Made by a program: the position numbers and the translations under genes
Shown here: positions 17,021 to 26,127 of the stretch, piece after piece
Position numbering within the stretch: the stretch's first letter is position 1
Layout of the letters: each line of letters begins with the position of its first letter
Assembly (NCBI RefSeq): GCF_008843145.1
Contig: NZ_CP030265.1
Coordinates: 3,836,501 to 3,900,500, forward strand
Direction: 5' to 3'
DNA length: 64,000 nt
From: Skermanella pratensis
GTDB lineage: Bacteria; Pseudomonadota; Alphaproteobacteria; Azospirillales; Azospirillaceae
The notes under the pieces: generated by a model
Seen by the model: only the letters and a program-made list of their open reading frames with translations
The model's database searches: none
Told to the model about the DNA's origin: nothing

Positions 17021-19083
17021 CCGCATCCGCCCCCCTGCTCGAACTCGACCAAGTCACCATCAGCTACCGGCGCCGGCGCGACCGGGTCGATGCCGTCCGC
17101 GGCGTCTCGCTGGTGATCCAGCCCGGCGAAGCCTATGGGCTGGTCGGCGAATCCGGCTGCGGCAAGTCCACCCTCGCCATGGCCGTGATGCGCCACCTGC
17201 CCAAGAACGGTAACTTGAGCGGCGGCCACGTCCTGTTCGAAGGCCGCGACCTGTTCCAACTCGGCGAGGCGGAGTTGCGCCGGGTGCGCGGCGGCCGGAT
17301 CGCCATGGTCTACCAGAACCCGGGCGGCGCGCTGAACCCCACCCTGAAGGTCGGCGAGCAGGTGGCCGAGGTGTTCCGCCTGCACGCCGGCATGAGCCGC
17401 CGCAACGCCGCCGAGGCGGCGCTCGGCATGCTGCGCAGGGTCCGGATCGCCGACCCCGACCGGGTCGCGGGCCTGTACCCCTATCAGCTCTCCGGCGGGA
17501 TGCAGCAGCGCGCGGTGATCGCCATGGCGCTCGCCACCGATCCGGCCCTTCTGGTCCTGGACGAGCCGACGACCGCGCTGGACGCGACCGTCCAGGCCGA
17601 CATCCTGGACCTGTTCGCCGACCTGCGCGGGGAGATGAACGCCGCCATCCTGTTCATCAGCCACAACCTTGCCGTGGTCCAGCAGGTCTGCGACCGGATC
17701 GGCGTGATGTATGCCGGCGAGCTGATCGAGCAGGGCAAGGTCGCGGAGGTCTTCAAGAGGCACCGCCATCCCTATACCGCGGCGCTGTTCGATTGCATCC
17801 CCGATTTCGGCGCGCGCAAGCGCGACCGCCGGCTGGCCGGGATCGCCGGCGGCGTGCCGGACCTGGCCGACCTGGGCACCGGCTGCCTGTACGAGCCGCG
17901 CTGCCTGATCTCCCGCCAGGTCTGCCGGGTCGAGCATCCCGACCTGCTGCGCGCCGGCACCCGGCATCTCAGCCGCTGCTTCTTCCATGGCGAGACCCCG
18001 GCACCGGGCAGCGCCGCCCGCGGCCGACCGGAGCCGATGCCGGAGCCGATCCAGGGCATGCCGCTGCTCAGCCTGGCCGGCGTCGGGCGGCGCTACGGCC
18101 GCGCCCACATCCTCAAGGATATCGACCTGGAGATCGCGCCGGGCGAGACCTTCGGGCTGGTCGGCGAATCCGGCAGCGGCAAGTCCACGCTCGCCAAGGT
18201 GATCGCCGGGCTGGTGCCGCCCAGCGCCGGCACCGTGGCCCTGGCCGGCGAGCGGGTGGCCGGACAGGCCGGCCGGCGGACCCGGCGGCAGCGCCGCGAC
18301 GTGCAGATGGTGTTCCAGACGCCGGACACGACGCTCAACCCGCGCAAGCGGGTCGCCTCGATCCTCGGCCGCGCCGTGCGGGTGCTGGCCGGCCTGGGCG
18401 GGCGGCGAAAGCGCGACCGCTCGGCGGCATTGCTGGGCGACGTGCAGCTTCCGGCGGAGTTGATGAACGCCACCCCGGACCGACTGTCCGGCGGCCAGCG
18501 CCAGCGGGTCGCCATCGCCCGGGCCTTCGCCGGCGACCCGCGCCTGGTGATCCTTGACGAGCCGACCTCCGCCCTGGACGTGTCGGTCCAAGCGTCGATC
18601 CTCAACCTGCTGCTCGACCTCCAGCGGGAAAGCCAGGCGGCCTACCTGTTCATCTCGCACGATCTGGCTGTGGTCCGCTACCTGTCGGACCGGATCGGCG
18701 TGATGTATCTGGGCGAGCTGGTGGAGGTCGGGCCGACCGAGCGGGTGTTCCAGCCGCCCTTCCATCCCTATACCCACGCGCTGATCGAGGCGGTGCCGAA
18801 GCTGGGAGGCATCGTCCCGGAGCGGCCGGTCAGCCTGGACAGGCCGGCTCCCGGTCCGGCGGACCGGCCGGAAGGCTGCCCGTTCCAAACCCGGTGCCCG
18901 CGGGCGTATGATAAATGCCGGAGCGAGGCTCCGCCTTGGCGCGATGCGGGAGGGGGACACATGATCCGGTGCTGGGTGGCGCTCGACGCGCTGGAGGCGT
19001 CCCAGGTGGCAGGGATGGCGGCGCAAAAGCCCCGGCGCGCCCGGGCGCCGCAGGCCCCGCTGCCGATCGGCCGGCGCCCATGA
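17017..19083 (+). CDS. Fused DppD-DppF type ABC ATPase
   Basis: 688 residues with two complete ATPase domains in one chain. The first (about 1-325) has GESGCGKST, an SGGMQQR signature and LVLDEPTTALD. The second (about 345-660) has [24 protein letters not shown] and [11 protein letters not shown]. Each is followed by the oligopeptide-transporter C-terminal region with the CPF/TRCP cysteine cluster. These domains are usually separate genes; fusions occur in peptide-type systems. The GTG at 17017 overlaps the previous stop. Confidence 0.93.
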   Translation: MTASAPLLELDQVTISYRRRRDRVDAVRGVSLVIQPGEAYGLVGESGCGKSTLAMAVMRHLPKNGNLSGGHVLFEGRDLFQLGEAELRRVRGGRIAMVYQNPGGALNPTLKVGEQVAEVFRLHAGMSRRNAAEAALGMLRRVRIADPDRVAGLYPYQLSGGMQQRAVIAMALATDPALLVLDEPTTALDATVQADILDLFADLRGEMNAAILFISHNLAVVQQVCDRIGVMYAGELIEQGKVAEVFKRHRHPYTAALFDCIPDFGARKRDRRLAGIAGGVPDLADLGTGCLYEPRCLISRQVCRVEHPDLLRAGTRHLSRCFFHGETPAPGSAARGRPEPMPEPIQGMPLLSLAGVGRRYGRAHILKDIDLEIAPGETFGLVGESGSGKSTLAKVIAGLVPPSAGTVALAGERVAGQAGRRTRRQRRDVQMVFQTPDTTLNPRKRVASILGRAVRVLAGLGGRRKRDRSAALLGDVQLPAELMNATPDRLSGGQRQRVAIARAFAGDPRLVILDEPTSALDVSVQASILNLLLDLQRESQAAYLFISHDLAVVRYLSDRIGVMYLGELVEVGPTERVFQPPFHPYTHALIEAVPKLGGIVPERPVSLDRPAPGPADRPEGCPFQTRCPRAYDKCRSEAPPWRDAGGGHMIRCWVALDALEASQVAGMAAQKPRRARAPQAPLPIGRRP

Positions 19084-19934
19084 GTCCCGAAGCGGTTGGC
19101 TCTCATGAAACATCCACCCTCGCCACCGTCGGGCGGGCCTCCCTGCCGATGTACGATCTCCCGGAACTGCGGGACGCCCACATCGCCCTGTGGAGCGCCG
19201 TCGCCAGGCACATGGACGAGGCCGGCCTGGATGGGGTACCCGGCCTGCTGACCTTCGACGGCGCGCCGGCCGACCTCTGGCAGGCACCGGACCTGTTCCT
19301 CAGCCAGACCTGCGGGCTTCCGCTGGTGACCAGTCTGGGCGGCATGGTCAGGGTCGTGGCGACGCCGCGCTACCGGGCGCCGGGATGCAGCGGCAGCCGC
19401 CATCGCGGCTTCATCGTGGTGGGTGCCGACAGTCCGGTGCAGCGGCTGGTCGAGCTGCGCGGCAGCCGCTGCATCATCAACGGCTGGGACAGCAACACCG
19501 GCATGAACATGCTGCGCGCGGCCGTAGCCCCGCTGGCCCGGGACGGCCGCTTTTTCGGCTCGGTCTCGGTCAGCGGCAGCCATCTGGCGAGCCTGCACCG
19601 GGTTGCCGACGGCGGCGCCGACGTGGCCGCGGTGGATTGCGTCACCTTCGCCCACCTCAGCCGCCACCGGGCAAGTCTGGTGGAAGGCGTGCGCGTCCTC
19701 GCCGTCACGGCCGCCACGCCCTGCCTGCCCCTGGTCACCGCGGCCGGCACCGACGACGGGACCCTGGCGGCCCTGCGGGCGGCACTCCAGGCCGCCGCGA
19801 CGTCGCCCGGACTGTCGGCGGCGCGCGCGGACCTGTTGCTCGACGGATTCGACCTCCTGCCCGACCGCGCCTACCGCGTCGTCACCGGCCTGGCGGCCCA
19901 GGCCGCAGCGGTGGGGTATCCGGAGCTGGCGTGA
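19080..19934 (+). CDS. PhnD-like substrate-binding protein without signal peptide
   Basis: 284 residues. The fold resembles PhnD/SsuA-type binding proteins: YDLPELRDAHIALWSAVARHM at the start, then VVGADSPVQRLVELRGSRCIINGWDSNTGMN and VAAVDCVTFAHLSRH. No signal sequence is visible from the ATG at 19080, which overlaps the ATPase stop (ATGA). The protein is therefore either cytoplasmic or exported by an unseen route. It may act as a ligand sensor or enzyme-like accessory rather than a transporter receptor. Its stop codon lies inside the IS66 target duplication. Confidence 0.8.
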   Translation: MSPEAVGSHETSTLATVGRASLPMYDLPELRDAHIALWSAVARHMDEAGLDGVPGLLTFDGAPADLWQAPDLFLSQTCGLPLVTSLGGMVRVVATPRYRAPGCSGSRHRGFIVVGADSPVQRLVELRGSRCIINGWDSNTGMNMLRAAVAPLARDGRFFGSVSVSGSHLASLHRVADGGADVAAVDCVTFAHLSRHRASLVEGVRVLAVTAATPCLPLVTAAGTDDGTLAALRAALQAAATSPGLSAARADLLLDGFDLLPDRAYRVVTGLAAQAAAVGYPELA

Positions 19935-19937
19935 ATC
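19930..19937. repeat. Left 8-bp target-site duplication of the IS66 element
   Basis: CGTGAATC at 19930-19937 matches CGTGAATC at 22482-22489 on the other side of the element. Eight base pairs is the expected duplication length for IS66. The copy includes the TGA stop of the PhnD-like gene. Confidence 0.95.
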
Positions 19938-20019
19938 GTAAACCAGCGACGAAGGCACCTTTTCCGCCGGTCTGTTGAAGCCGAGCTTTCCTGGTGACAG
20001 GAAATCGATGGAGGCTGCG

Positions 20020-20358
20020 ATGGCCGATGGCGGGCACTTGGGAGACCGTGAGCAGTTCTGGCGGGATCACGTGGCGGGCTGGAAGAGCAACGGCCTGTCG
20101 CTGCGGCTGTACAGCGAGCGTCATGGGCTGAAGGCAGGCACGTTGGGCTACTGGAACTCCCGGCTCAAAGCGCAGGCCGCCGATGCCCTGACTGCATATC
20201 TGGCGGTCCATGTCGCCGAACCGGCGGTGAGTGTTTCGGAGCCGTGGGATGACCGGATCGAACTGGTTCTGAAGGGGGGCAGCGTCCTTCGGGTTGGGCG
20301 TGGCTTCGACGCCGTGACCCTGGGCCGGCTGCTCGACGTCGTCGAGAGGCGTTCGTGA
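20020..20358 (+). CDS. tnpA: IS66 accessory protein TnpA
   Basis: 112 residues with an N-terminal helix-turn-helix-like region (REQFWRDHVAGWKSNGLSLRLYSERHGLKAGTLGYW, split by a short turn), typical of IS66 TnpA. It is needed for transposition together with TnpB and TnpC. ATG 20020 follows GGAGG; ATG 20008 is an alternative. The stop overlaps the tnpB GTG start. Confidence 0.88.
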   Translation: MADGGHLGDREQFWRDHVAGWKSNGLSLRLYSERHGLKAGTLGYWNSRLKAQAADALTAYLAVHVAEPAVSVSEPWDDRIELVLKGGSVLRVGRGFDAVTLGRLLDVVERRS

Positions 20359-20708
20359 TCGGGCTGCCGGATGGCGTGCGTGTCTATCTGGCGGCGGGTC
20401 GGACCGACCTGCGCCGTGGCATCGACGGCCTTGCCGCACAGATTCAGACAGTGCTGCTCCAGGATCCCTTCAGTGGCCATCTTTTCGTTTTCCGAGGGCG
20501 TTCGGCGCACACGATCAAGGTTCTAATGTACGACACCACCGGCTTTCTGCTGATGCAGAAACGCCTGACCGAGGGAAAGTTCATCTGGCCAAGCCCGGCG
20601 GATGGCATCGTGACGATCAGCCGGGCCCAGATGTCGCTGCTCGTTGACGGTCTGGACTGGCGATCAGCCAAGACAAAACCCATCGCGAAGCCCCTGCTTA
20701 TCGTCTGA
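20355..20708 (+). CDS. tnpB: IS66 accessory protein TnpB
   Basis: 117 residues with the family pattern VYLAAGRTDLRRGIDGLAA, then FVFRGRSAHTIKVLMYD, then KRLTEGKFIWP. GTG 20355 overlaps the tnpA stop (GTGA), indicating coupled translation. Its exact biochemical role in IS66 transposition is unknown. Confidence 0.92.
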   Translation: MIGLPDGVRVYLAAGRTDLRRGIDGLAAQIQTVLLQDPFSGHLFVFRGRSAHTIKVLMYDTTGFLLMQKRLTEGKFIWPSPADGIVTISRAQMSLLVDGLDWRSAKTKPIAKPLLIV

Positions 20709-20785
20709 ACAGAAGCCTGCATTACTTCTATGTTACTGCTTCTGCCGCTGTTTACCAGGAGGGCCGGCGCGGATACTTTCTTTAC

Positions 20786-22375
20786 ATGAAAGATGACCAG
20801 CGCGACAGCAATCCTGCGAACCCGAAGGATGATCCGCTCGAGCGGATCGCCGTGCTGGAACGTCGGGTTGCGGTGCTGACGCGCGAGAACGAACGACTGG
20901 AGACGTTCCTGGCGGTTCTGTGCCACAGGATCTTCGGCCGTTCCTCGGAGAAGATGAGCCCGGATCAGTTCAGCCTGCTCGACACGGCAGCACCTGCGCC
21001 AGCCGATCCCGGCGAGGCGGAACCCTCGGGCGAGGACACGACCGGACGGCACCGCCGCAGCCGCGGGGGTCGGCGTCCTCTGCCCGACAGTCTGCCGCGA
21101 GTGACCCGCGAGATCCTGCCCGCCAGCACGCAGTGCCCGTGCTGCAGCCGGGAGATGGCCCGGATCGGCCAGGACGAGAGCAAACAGCTCCACCTCGTGC
21201 CGGCCCATGCCGAGGTTCATGTCACGGTCCGGCCCAAGTTCGCCTGCAGGACCTGCGGTGAACTGGCCCAGGCTCCGGCTCCTGACGACCGGCCGATCGA
21301 GCGTGGCCTGCCCACCGCCGGCACCATCGCCCAGGTCGTCATCGCCAAGTACCTCAACCACATGCCGCTGCACCGGCAGGCGGCGCACTACGCCCGGTTC
21401 GGCGTGCTGCTCGCCACCACCACCCTGTACGGCTGGGTCGAGGCGGCCGCGCGCGATCTGGCGCCGATTGCCGACCGCTTGCTCGAGCTGCTGCTCCGGC
21501 GGACCAAGATCCATGCCGACGACACGCCGGTGACCGTTCTCAATCCGGGCCGTTCCGGCACTCACGACGGCCGCTTCTGGGTCTATGCCGACGACACCCG
21601 GCCGCGCGGCGGCATCGAACCGTCGATCGCGGTGTTCCGCTTCTCCGCCGGACGCGCTGGCAAGCATCCGGGCCAGCACCTGGCTGGCTTCAAGGGCACC
21701 CTGCAGGCCGATGCCTTCTCCGGCTTCGATCACCTGTACCGGGGTGGTGCCATGGTTGAGGCCGGCTGCCTTGGCCACGCCCGCCGCAAGCTGGTCGATC
21801 TGGTGCGCGCCAAGGGCTCGCCGGTTGCTGGCGAGGGCGTGAAGCAGATTGCCGCGCTGTACCGCATCGAGCGGCGGATCTACGGGCTGCCGCCCGCGGA
21901 ACGCCTGGCGGTGCGCCAGAGCGAGGCGGTGCCGCTGCTCGACGCCCTGCGGACCTGGCTCACCGAGCGGCTGAGCCAGGTGGCGCCGCGCAGCGAACTG
22001 GCTAAGGCACTCGGCTACATGAACGCACAGTGGGATGCCTTGGCGCGCTACGCCGCCGATGGCACGCTGGAAATCGATAATCTGACGGCCGAGCGGGCGC
22101 TGCGTGGCATAGCCATCGGCAGGAAAAACTGGAACGTGATCGGCTCGGATGCTGCCGGCAAGGTCGCCGCCGTGATCTACAGCCTGGTGGAAACCTGCCG
22201 GTTGAACGGGATCAACCCGGAAGCCTACCTGACCGACGTCATCGGCCGGATCGGACGGACCAAGATCCAAGCGCTCGATACCTTGCTGCCGTTCAACTGG
22301 CGACCGCCCGACGCCAGCAGTTCCGCCGATCCAGGCCGCATGAACATCGCTCCTCACACTGCCGCCGCCGCCTGA
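20786..22375 (+). CDS. tnpC: IS66 transposase TnpC
   Basis: 529 residues. An N-terminal coiled coil (VAVLTRENERLETF) is followed by a cysteine zinc-binding region (CPCCSREM ... CRTCGE), then the DDE-type domain with IHADDTPVTVL, FSGFDHLY and the C-terminal glutamate region near NLTAERALRGIAIGRKNW. It is full length for IS66 and uninterrupted. It catalyses cut-and-paste type transposition of the element. Confidence 0.95.
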   Translation: MKDDQRDSNPANPKDDPLERIAVLERRVAVLTRENERLETFLAVLCHRIFGRSSEKMSPDQFSLLDTAAPAPADPGEAEPSGEDTTGRHRRSRGGRRPLPDSLPRVTREILPASTQCPCCSREMARIGQDESKQLHLVPAHAEVHVTVRPKFACRTCGELAQAPAPDDRPIERGLPTAGTIAQVVIAKYLNHMPLHRQAAHYARFGVLLATTTLYGWVEAAARDLAPIADRLLELLLRRTKIHADDTPVTVLNPGRSGTHDGRFWVYADDTRPRGGIEPSIAVFRFSAGRAGKHPGQHLAGFKGTLQADAFSGFDHLYRGGAMVEAGCLGHARRKLVDLVRAKGSPVAGEGVKQIAALYRIERRIYGLPPAERLAVRQSEAVPLLDALRTWLTERLSQVAPRSELAKALGYMNAQWDALARYAADGTLEIDNLTAERALRGIAIGRKNWNVIGSDAAGKVAAVIYSLVETCRLNGINPEAYLTDVIGRIGRTKIQALDTLLPFNWRPPDASSSADPGRMNIAPHTAAAA

Positions 22376-22481
22376 TCCGGCCGCGCCGAGGTCTCTCCCA
22401 TCGGCAAATCCTCCCGCTGCCCACCATCGGGAATCTGCGCGCGTGACGGCGCTCGAGTAGGTGCCTTCGTCGCTGGTTTAC

Positions 22482-22489
22482 CGTGAATC
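22482..22489. repeat. Right 8-bp target-site duplication of the IS66 element
   Basis: CGTGAATC directly follows the right inverted repeat and matches the left flank at 19930-19937. The 164 bases that follow, up to 22653, show no gene. Confidence 0.95.
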
Positions 22490-22653
22490 CTTGGAGTTAC
22501 GGTTCGATCGCTTATGACGCTGACCCGTCCATCTCGGCGCCTGGTAGGTTCGGCCTCGCCGGAGGCGCGCGCCGGCCTATGGTTTGGGTCACTCGTTTCC
22601 CGAGAATGGAGGTAGGAGGCGCACGGACGCGTGCATCCCGCCCAAGCAAACGA

Positions 22654-23172
22654 TCACCCGCCTCCCGCCCCCGTCATGGCGGAGCGTGCCGTCTGCCGCG
22701 CCTGCCGGACCATGTCCAGGCAGGTCCCGGTATCACCCCGCTCGGCGGCGGCGCGGCCTTCGCGCAGCATTGAGGCCATGTCGTCGCGCTGCTGCGGCGT
22801 GATGGTGGCGCCCGCGCGCGTTCCCGGCTGCTGGCCGGGGTTCTGGCCCAGGGGTATGGGCTCGATGCCGCGGTCGGGCTGCTCGGAACCGACGCCGCTG
22901 CCGATGCTGGACGGCGCCACCGTGCCGCCCGACCGCGCCAGATCCTTGGATATCGCCTCCCGGCTGGTCGCCGGGCTTTGGGCCCGGTCGGCGTTGGGCG
23001 TTCCTCCGCCTTGCGGACTGGCTCCGGCCTGGTCGCCCGCCGGCCCGCCGCCCTGCGCGAACGCGGCTTCCAGCCGCTGTATCTCGTCCAGGCAGCTGTC
23101 CTGCTGCGCAACCGCCGGAAATGCAGTGCAGGCCACGATCAGGCCGGCCATGGCAAGGATCGGGGCACGCAT
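22654..23172 (-). CDS. Secreted low-complexity protein, unknown
   Basis: 172 residues. A clear Sec signal (residues 1-21, ending AFPAVAQ) starts at ATG 23172, preceded by GGAGGAG. The mature part is Gly/Ser/Pro/Gln-rich with one cysteine near the start (QDSCLDEIQ) and a second in GDTGTCLDMV close to the C-terminus. The final region (QRDDMASMLREGRAAAERGDTGTC) looks helical. No family is recognised. It belongs to a run of three small minus-strand genes. Confidence 0.7.
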   Translation of the reverse strand: MRAPILAMAGLIVACTAFPAVAQQDSCLDEIQRLEAAFAQGGGPAGDQAGASPQGGGTPNADRAQSPATSREAISKDLARSGGTVAPSSIGSGVGSEQPDRGIEPIPLGQNPGQQPGTRAGATITPQQRDDMASMLREGRAAAERGDTGTCLDMVRQARQTARSAMTGAGGG

Positions 23173-23201
23173 CGAACCACTCCTCCGCTCAACTCCGCGC
23201 A

Positions 23202-23480
23202 TCAGGTCGCGTCCTTCCGCCGGGCCTTGGCCATCCTGCCGCTGCTGGCCGCGCCGGGCGACAGGGGAGCCTGCGGCGACCCGGTCGCTTCCATCCGTCC
23301 CGCAGCCACGGCAGACAGGTTCGGCTCGACGTCGAACTCCCGGCCCGTCGCGGCATCCTCGGCCGCCAGTTCCCGGCAGGCCTGCTCCCAATGCTCGTCG
23401 TTCCGGCCTTCGGGCTGTCCGGCATGTTCCCATATCTCATGGGCGCGCCGCCGGATGCGATCTTCCAGGTTCCCCGTCAT
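23202..23480 (-). CDS. DUF2934 family protein
   Basis: 92 residues. The N-terminal 40 residues (EDRIRRRAHEIWEHAGQPEG, then HWEQACREL) match the DUF2934 pattern, a short helical domain common in alphaproteobacteria. The rest is low-complexity and basic at the end. ATG 23480 is the first codon giving only the domain. Function unknown. Confidence 0.75.
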   Translation of the reverse strand: MTGNLEDRIRRRAHEIWEHAGQPEGRNDEHWEQACRELAAEDAATGREFDVEPNLSAVAAGRMEATGSPQAPLSPGAASSGRMAKARRKDAT

Positions 23481-23500
23481 CGCCAGTCCTCCGCAAGCGT

Positions 23501-23707
23501 TCAGCCGGCTTTGCCCACGCCCTTCATGACATCGGCCATGGTCTCGTACCGGCCGTCGGGCATCTTGCCGATCAGGTCGACCACGCTCTCGTCGGCGCCC
23601 TGCTGCTTCGCGTGCTTGACCAGATCCTCCTTCCCGGCGGGAAAATCGATCCCCTTCAGGTGATGGGTCACGTCGGTCGGGGAATGTCCGTCCAGGCCCT
23701 TGCTCAT
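23501..23707 (-). CDS. DUF2795 domain protein
   Basis: 68 residues with the DUF2795 pattern: HHLKGIDFPAGKEDLVKHA, then GKMPDGRYETMADVMKGVG. These small helical proteins are stress-associated in several bacteria, but no function is established. It leads the short minus-strand cluster with the DUF2934 gene (20 bases apart) and the secreted protein. Confidence 0.85.
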   Translation of the reverse strand: MSKGLDGHSPTDVTHHLKGIDFPAGKEDLVKHAKQQGADESVVDLIGKMPDGRYETMADVMKGVGKAG

Positions 23708-23902
23708 GCCGAAGTCTCCGGTTGAATGGATCGCTTAGATCCTGACAACAGGTTTCGCCCGGGATCGTCCCCAGAACCATTCGAACAAGGAGAACTGCGT
23801 CTTCCGTGCAGCAGGCTGTTTTGAACGCCCGCATCACTCTCGCAGCTTCAGTCATTCTTCAACTCGGCGATCAGTTCGGGAATACAACTATGGTGTCGCG
23901 TT

Positions 23903-24019
23903 TCACAGGGGCACGACCTCGGCCAGAACGGCTTCGGCCAACCGAGGACGCGAGGCCTCCCGCTCTACCAGGTCGACTGAAATCCCGAGAACATCACTGA
24001 GTTCGATTTGAAGTTCCGC
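23903..24019 (-). pseudogene. C-terminal remnant of a MNT-type nucleotidyltransferase
   Basis: The last ~37 codons of a minus-strand frame read as the tail of a small nucleotidyltransferase (ELSDVLGISVDLVEREA, ending LAEVVPL). This resembles the C-terminus of MntA/HEPN-partner antitoxin-type proteins. The catalytic GSxxxG...D part is missing, and the sequence upstream in the same frame is unrelated. No HEPN partner is found. It is a probable decayed toxin-antitoxin remnant in the 23.7-24.15 kb gap. Confidence 0.5.
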
Positions 24020-24152
24020 ATTGTACCGTAGCCTCCAGGCAATCAAGCCTGCTGCGAAGCCATGAAACAGCCCCAATAAGAAGAAGATATCGATCAGCCG
24101 AAGCAGCCTCCCCCGACATCCGTACGCCGACTCGGGCAGCGGCCGATGGGAC

Positions 24153-24176
24153 GGCGGCGGCACGGATGCCGCCGCC
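24153..24176 (-). terminator. GC hairpin after aapP
   Basis: GGCGGCGGCA and TGCCGCCGCC form a perfect 10-bp stem with a 4-nt loop, starting 10 nt after the aapP stop on the minus strand. No T-run follows, so it may act as a mRNA-stabilising 3' structure or a weak terminator. Confidence 0.5.
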
Positions 24177-24185
24177 ATCCTGCTT

Positions 24186-24962
24186 TCAATGCGCCAGGAT
24201 CTGGCTCAGGAACAGCTTGGTCCGCTCCGACTGCGGGTTGTTGAAGAATTCGATCGGCTCGTTCTGCTCGACGATCTCGCCGCGGTCCATGAAGATGACC
24301 CGGTTCGCCACGGTGCGGGCGAAGCCCATCTCGTGGGTCACGCAGAGCATCGTCATGCCCTCCTGGGCGAGGCTGATCATGACGTCCAGGACCTCCTTGA
24401 TCATCTCGGGGTCGAGGGCGGAGGTCGGCTCGTCGAACAGCATCACCTTGGGGCTCATGCACAGCGAGCGGGCGATCGCCACGCGCTGCTGCTGGCCGCC
24501 GGAGAGCTGGCCGGGATACTTCCGGGCCTGGTCGGGGATACGTACCCGCTCCAGGTACTTCATCGCCATGGCCTCGGCTTGGTCCTTGGGCATCTTGCGG
24601 ACCCAGATCGGCGCCAGGGTGCAGTTTTCCAGCACGGTCAGGTGGGGGAACAGGTTGAAGTGCTGGAACACCATGCCGACGTCGCGGCGCACCTGGTCGA
24701 TGTTCTTCAGGTTGTTGGTCAGCTCGACCCCGTCCACCATGATGCTGCCGCGCTGGTGCTCCTCCAGCCGGTTGATGCAGCGGATCAGCGTGGACTTGCC
24801 GGAGCCGGACGGGCCGCAGATCACGATCCGCTCGCCGCGCGCCACGGTCAGGTTGATGCCCTTCAGCACGTGGAACTCGCCGTACCACTTGTGCACGTCG
24901 CTGAGCTGGACCGCGATATCGTTGCCAGCCTGCGTCGCCGCCGTTTGTCTCGCGTCGCTCAT
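24186..24962 (-). CDS. aapP: General L-amino acid ABC transporter ATPase
   Basis: 258 residues, GlnQ/AapP type. Walker A is GPSGSGKST, the signature is [13 protein letters not shown], Walker B is [12 protein letters not shown], and the switch His is in VTHEMGFA. It energises uptake through AapQ and AapM. ATG 24962 gives a ~20-residue leader before [11 protein letters not shown]. It is last in the aapJQMP order. Confidence 0.95.
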   Translation of the reverse strand: MSDARQTAATQAGNDIAVQLSDVHKWYGEFHVLKGINLTVARGERIVICGPSGSGKSTLIRCINRLEEHQRGSIMVDGVELTNNLKNIDQVRRDVGMVFQHFNLFPHLTVLENCTLAPIWVRKMPKDQAEAMAMKYLERVRIPDQARKYPGQLSGGQQQRVAIARSLCMSPKVMLFDEPTSALDPEMIKEVLDVMISLAQEGMTMLCVTHEMGFARTVANRVIFMDRGEIVEQNEPIEFFNNPQSERTKLFLSQILAH

Positions 24963-24986
24963 GTGTCGTCTCCCGGTGGAATGCGT

Positions 24987-26126
24987 TTATCGCTTGTGGC
25001 CGCGGTGCAGCTCCTGCTCCAGCCACTGGCTGTACTTCGACATGAAGAAGCAGAAGACGAAGTAGATCAGCGCCACGAACAGGTACGACTCCTTGTAGAA
25101 GCCGCGCCAGGCGGGGTCGGTCAGCGCCGCCTTCGACGCGCTCATCAGGTCGAACAGGCCGATGATGATCACCAGCGAGGTGTCCTTGAAGAAGCCGATG
25201 AAGGTGTTGACCAGCGGCGGGATGGTGATCGACAGCGCCTGCGGCAGGATGATCTTGCGGGTCTTCTGCCAATAGGTTAGGCCCAGGCTGTCCGCCGCCT
25301 CGTACTGGCCCTTCGGGATCGCCTGAAGGCCGCCGCGGATCACCTCCGCCAGATAGGCGGACGCGAACAGGATCAGGCCGATCTGGGCGCGCAGCAGCTT
25401 GTCGATGGTCACGCCGGTCGGCAGGAACAGCGGGAACATCACCGACGCCATGAACAGCACGGTGATCAGCGGCACGCCGCGGATCAGCTCGATATAGACC
25501 ACGCAGATCGACTTGACGATCGGCAGGTCGGACCGCCGTCCCAGCGCCAGCAGGATCGACAGCGGGAAGGCCACGACCAGCCCCACCACCGACAGGATCA
25601 GCGTCAGCGGCAGGCCGCCCCAAAGGGTGTTGCGGACGAACGGCAGGCCCAGCACGCCGCCCCACATCAGCACGCCCACGACGACCGCGGCGCCCGCCCA
25701 GACGGCGGCGAGCCAGGGCCGCCAGAAGTTGCGGTTGCAGCTCAGCGCCAGCATCCCGATGATGATCAGGATCGCCGCGATCGGCCGCCACTGCTCCTCG
25801 TAGGGGTAAAGTCCGAACAGGATCAGCCGGTACTTCTCGTGGATGAAGGCCCAGCAGGCCCCGCCCGACGCCCGGCAGGTCTGGTTGGTCACCCCTTCGC
25901 CCGGCAGGACGCTGTTGAAGAACAGCCAGTTGAGCAGCGGCGGGATCACCAGGTATCCCAGCCACAGGATCAAGATCGTCAGGATCGAGTTGAACCAGCT
26001 GTTGAACAGGTTCGCCCTGACCCAGCCGAGCGGGCCGAGCGCCAGCGCCGGCGGCTTGACCACCTGCGAGCCGGCGGAGCCGGAGGACACGGTGTCGGGA
26101 CCCTGGAGGGAGATATGGTCTGCCAT
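24987..26126 (-). CDS. aapM: General L-amino acid ABC transporter permease AapM
   Basis: 379 residues. The polar N-terminus leads to a first helix around residue 45. The long periplasmic insertion with CRASGGACW is characteristic of AapM/BztC-type permeases. The coupling motif AYLAEVIRGGLQAIPKGQYEAA is present. It starts one base after the aapQ stop and forms a heterodimeric channel with AapQ. Confidence 0.95.
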   Translation of the reverse strand: MADHISLQGPDTVSSGSAGSQVVKPPALALGPLGWVRANLFNSWFNSILTILILWLGYLVIPPLLNWLFFNSVLPGEGVTNQTCRASGGACWAFIHEKYRLILFGLYPYEEQWRPIAAILIIIGMLALSCNRNFWRPWLAAVWAGAAVVVGVLMWGGVLGLPFVRNTLWGGLPLTLILSVVGLVVAFPLSILLALGRRSDLPIVKSICVVYIELIRGVPLITVLFMASVMFPLFLPTGVTIDKLLRAQIGLILFASAYLAEVIRGGLQAIPKGQYEAADSLGLTYWQKTRKIILPQALSITIPPLVNTFIGFFKDTSLVIIIGLFDLMSASKAALTDPAWRGFYKESYLFVALIYFVFCFFMSKYSQWLEQELHRGHKR

Positions 26127-26127
26127 G

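Larger units (their letters stand above)
19938..22481 (+). mobile_element. Complete IS66-family insertion sequence, 2544 bp
   Basis: Perfect 23-bp terminal inverted repeats begin GTAAACCAGCGACGAAGGCA at 19938 and end at 22481 (right copy 22459-22481). The element carries tnpA, tnpB and tnpC in the usual order, each intact. The 8-bp duplication CGTGAATC flanks it. Identical ends and intact genes suggest a recent, possibly still mobile insertion. It lies directly after the stop of the last ABC operon gene, so that operon's coding sequence is unharmed. Confidence 0.97.
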
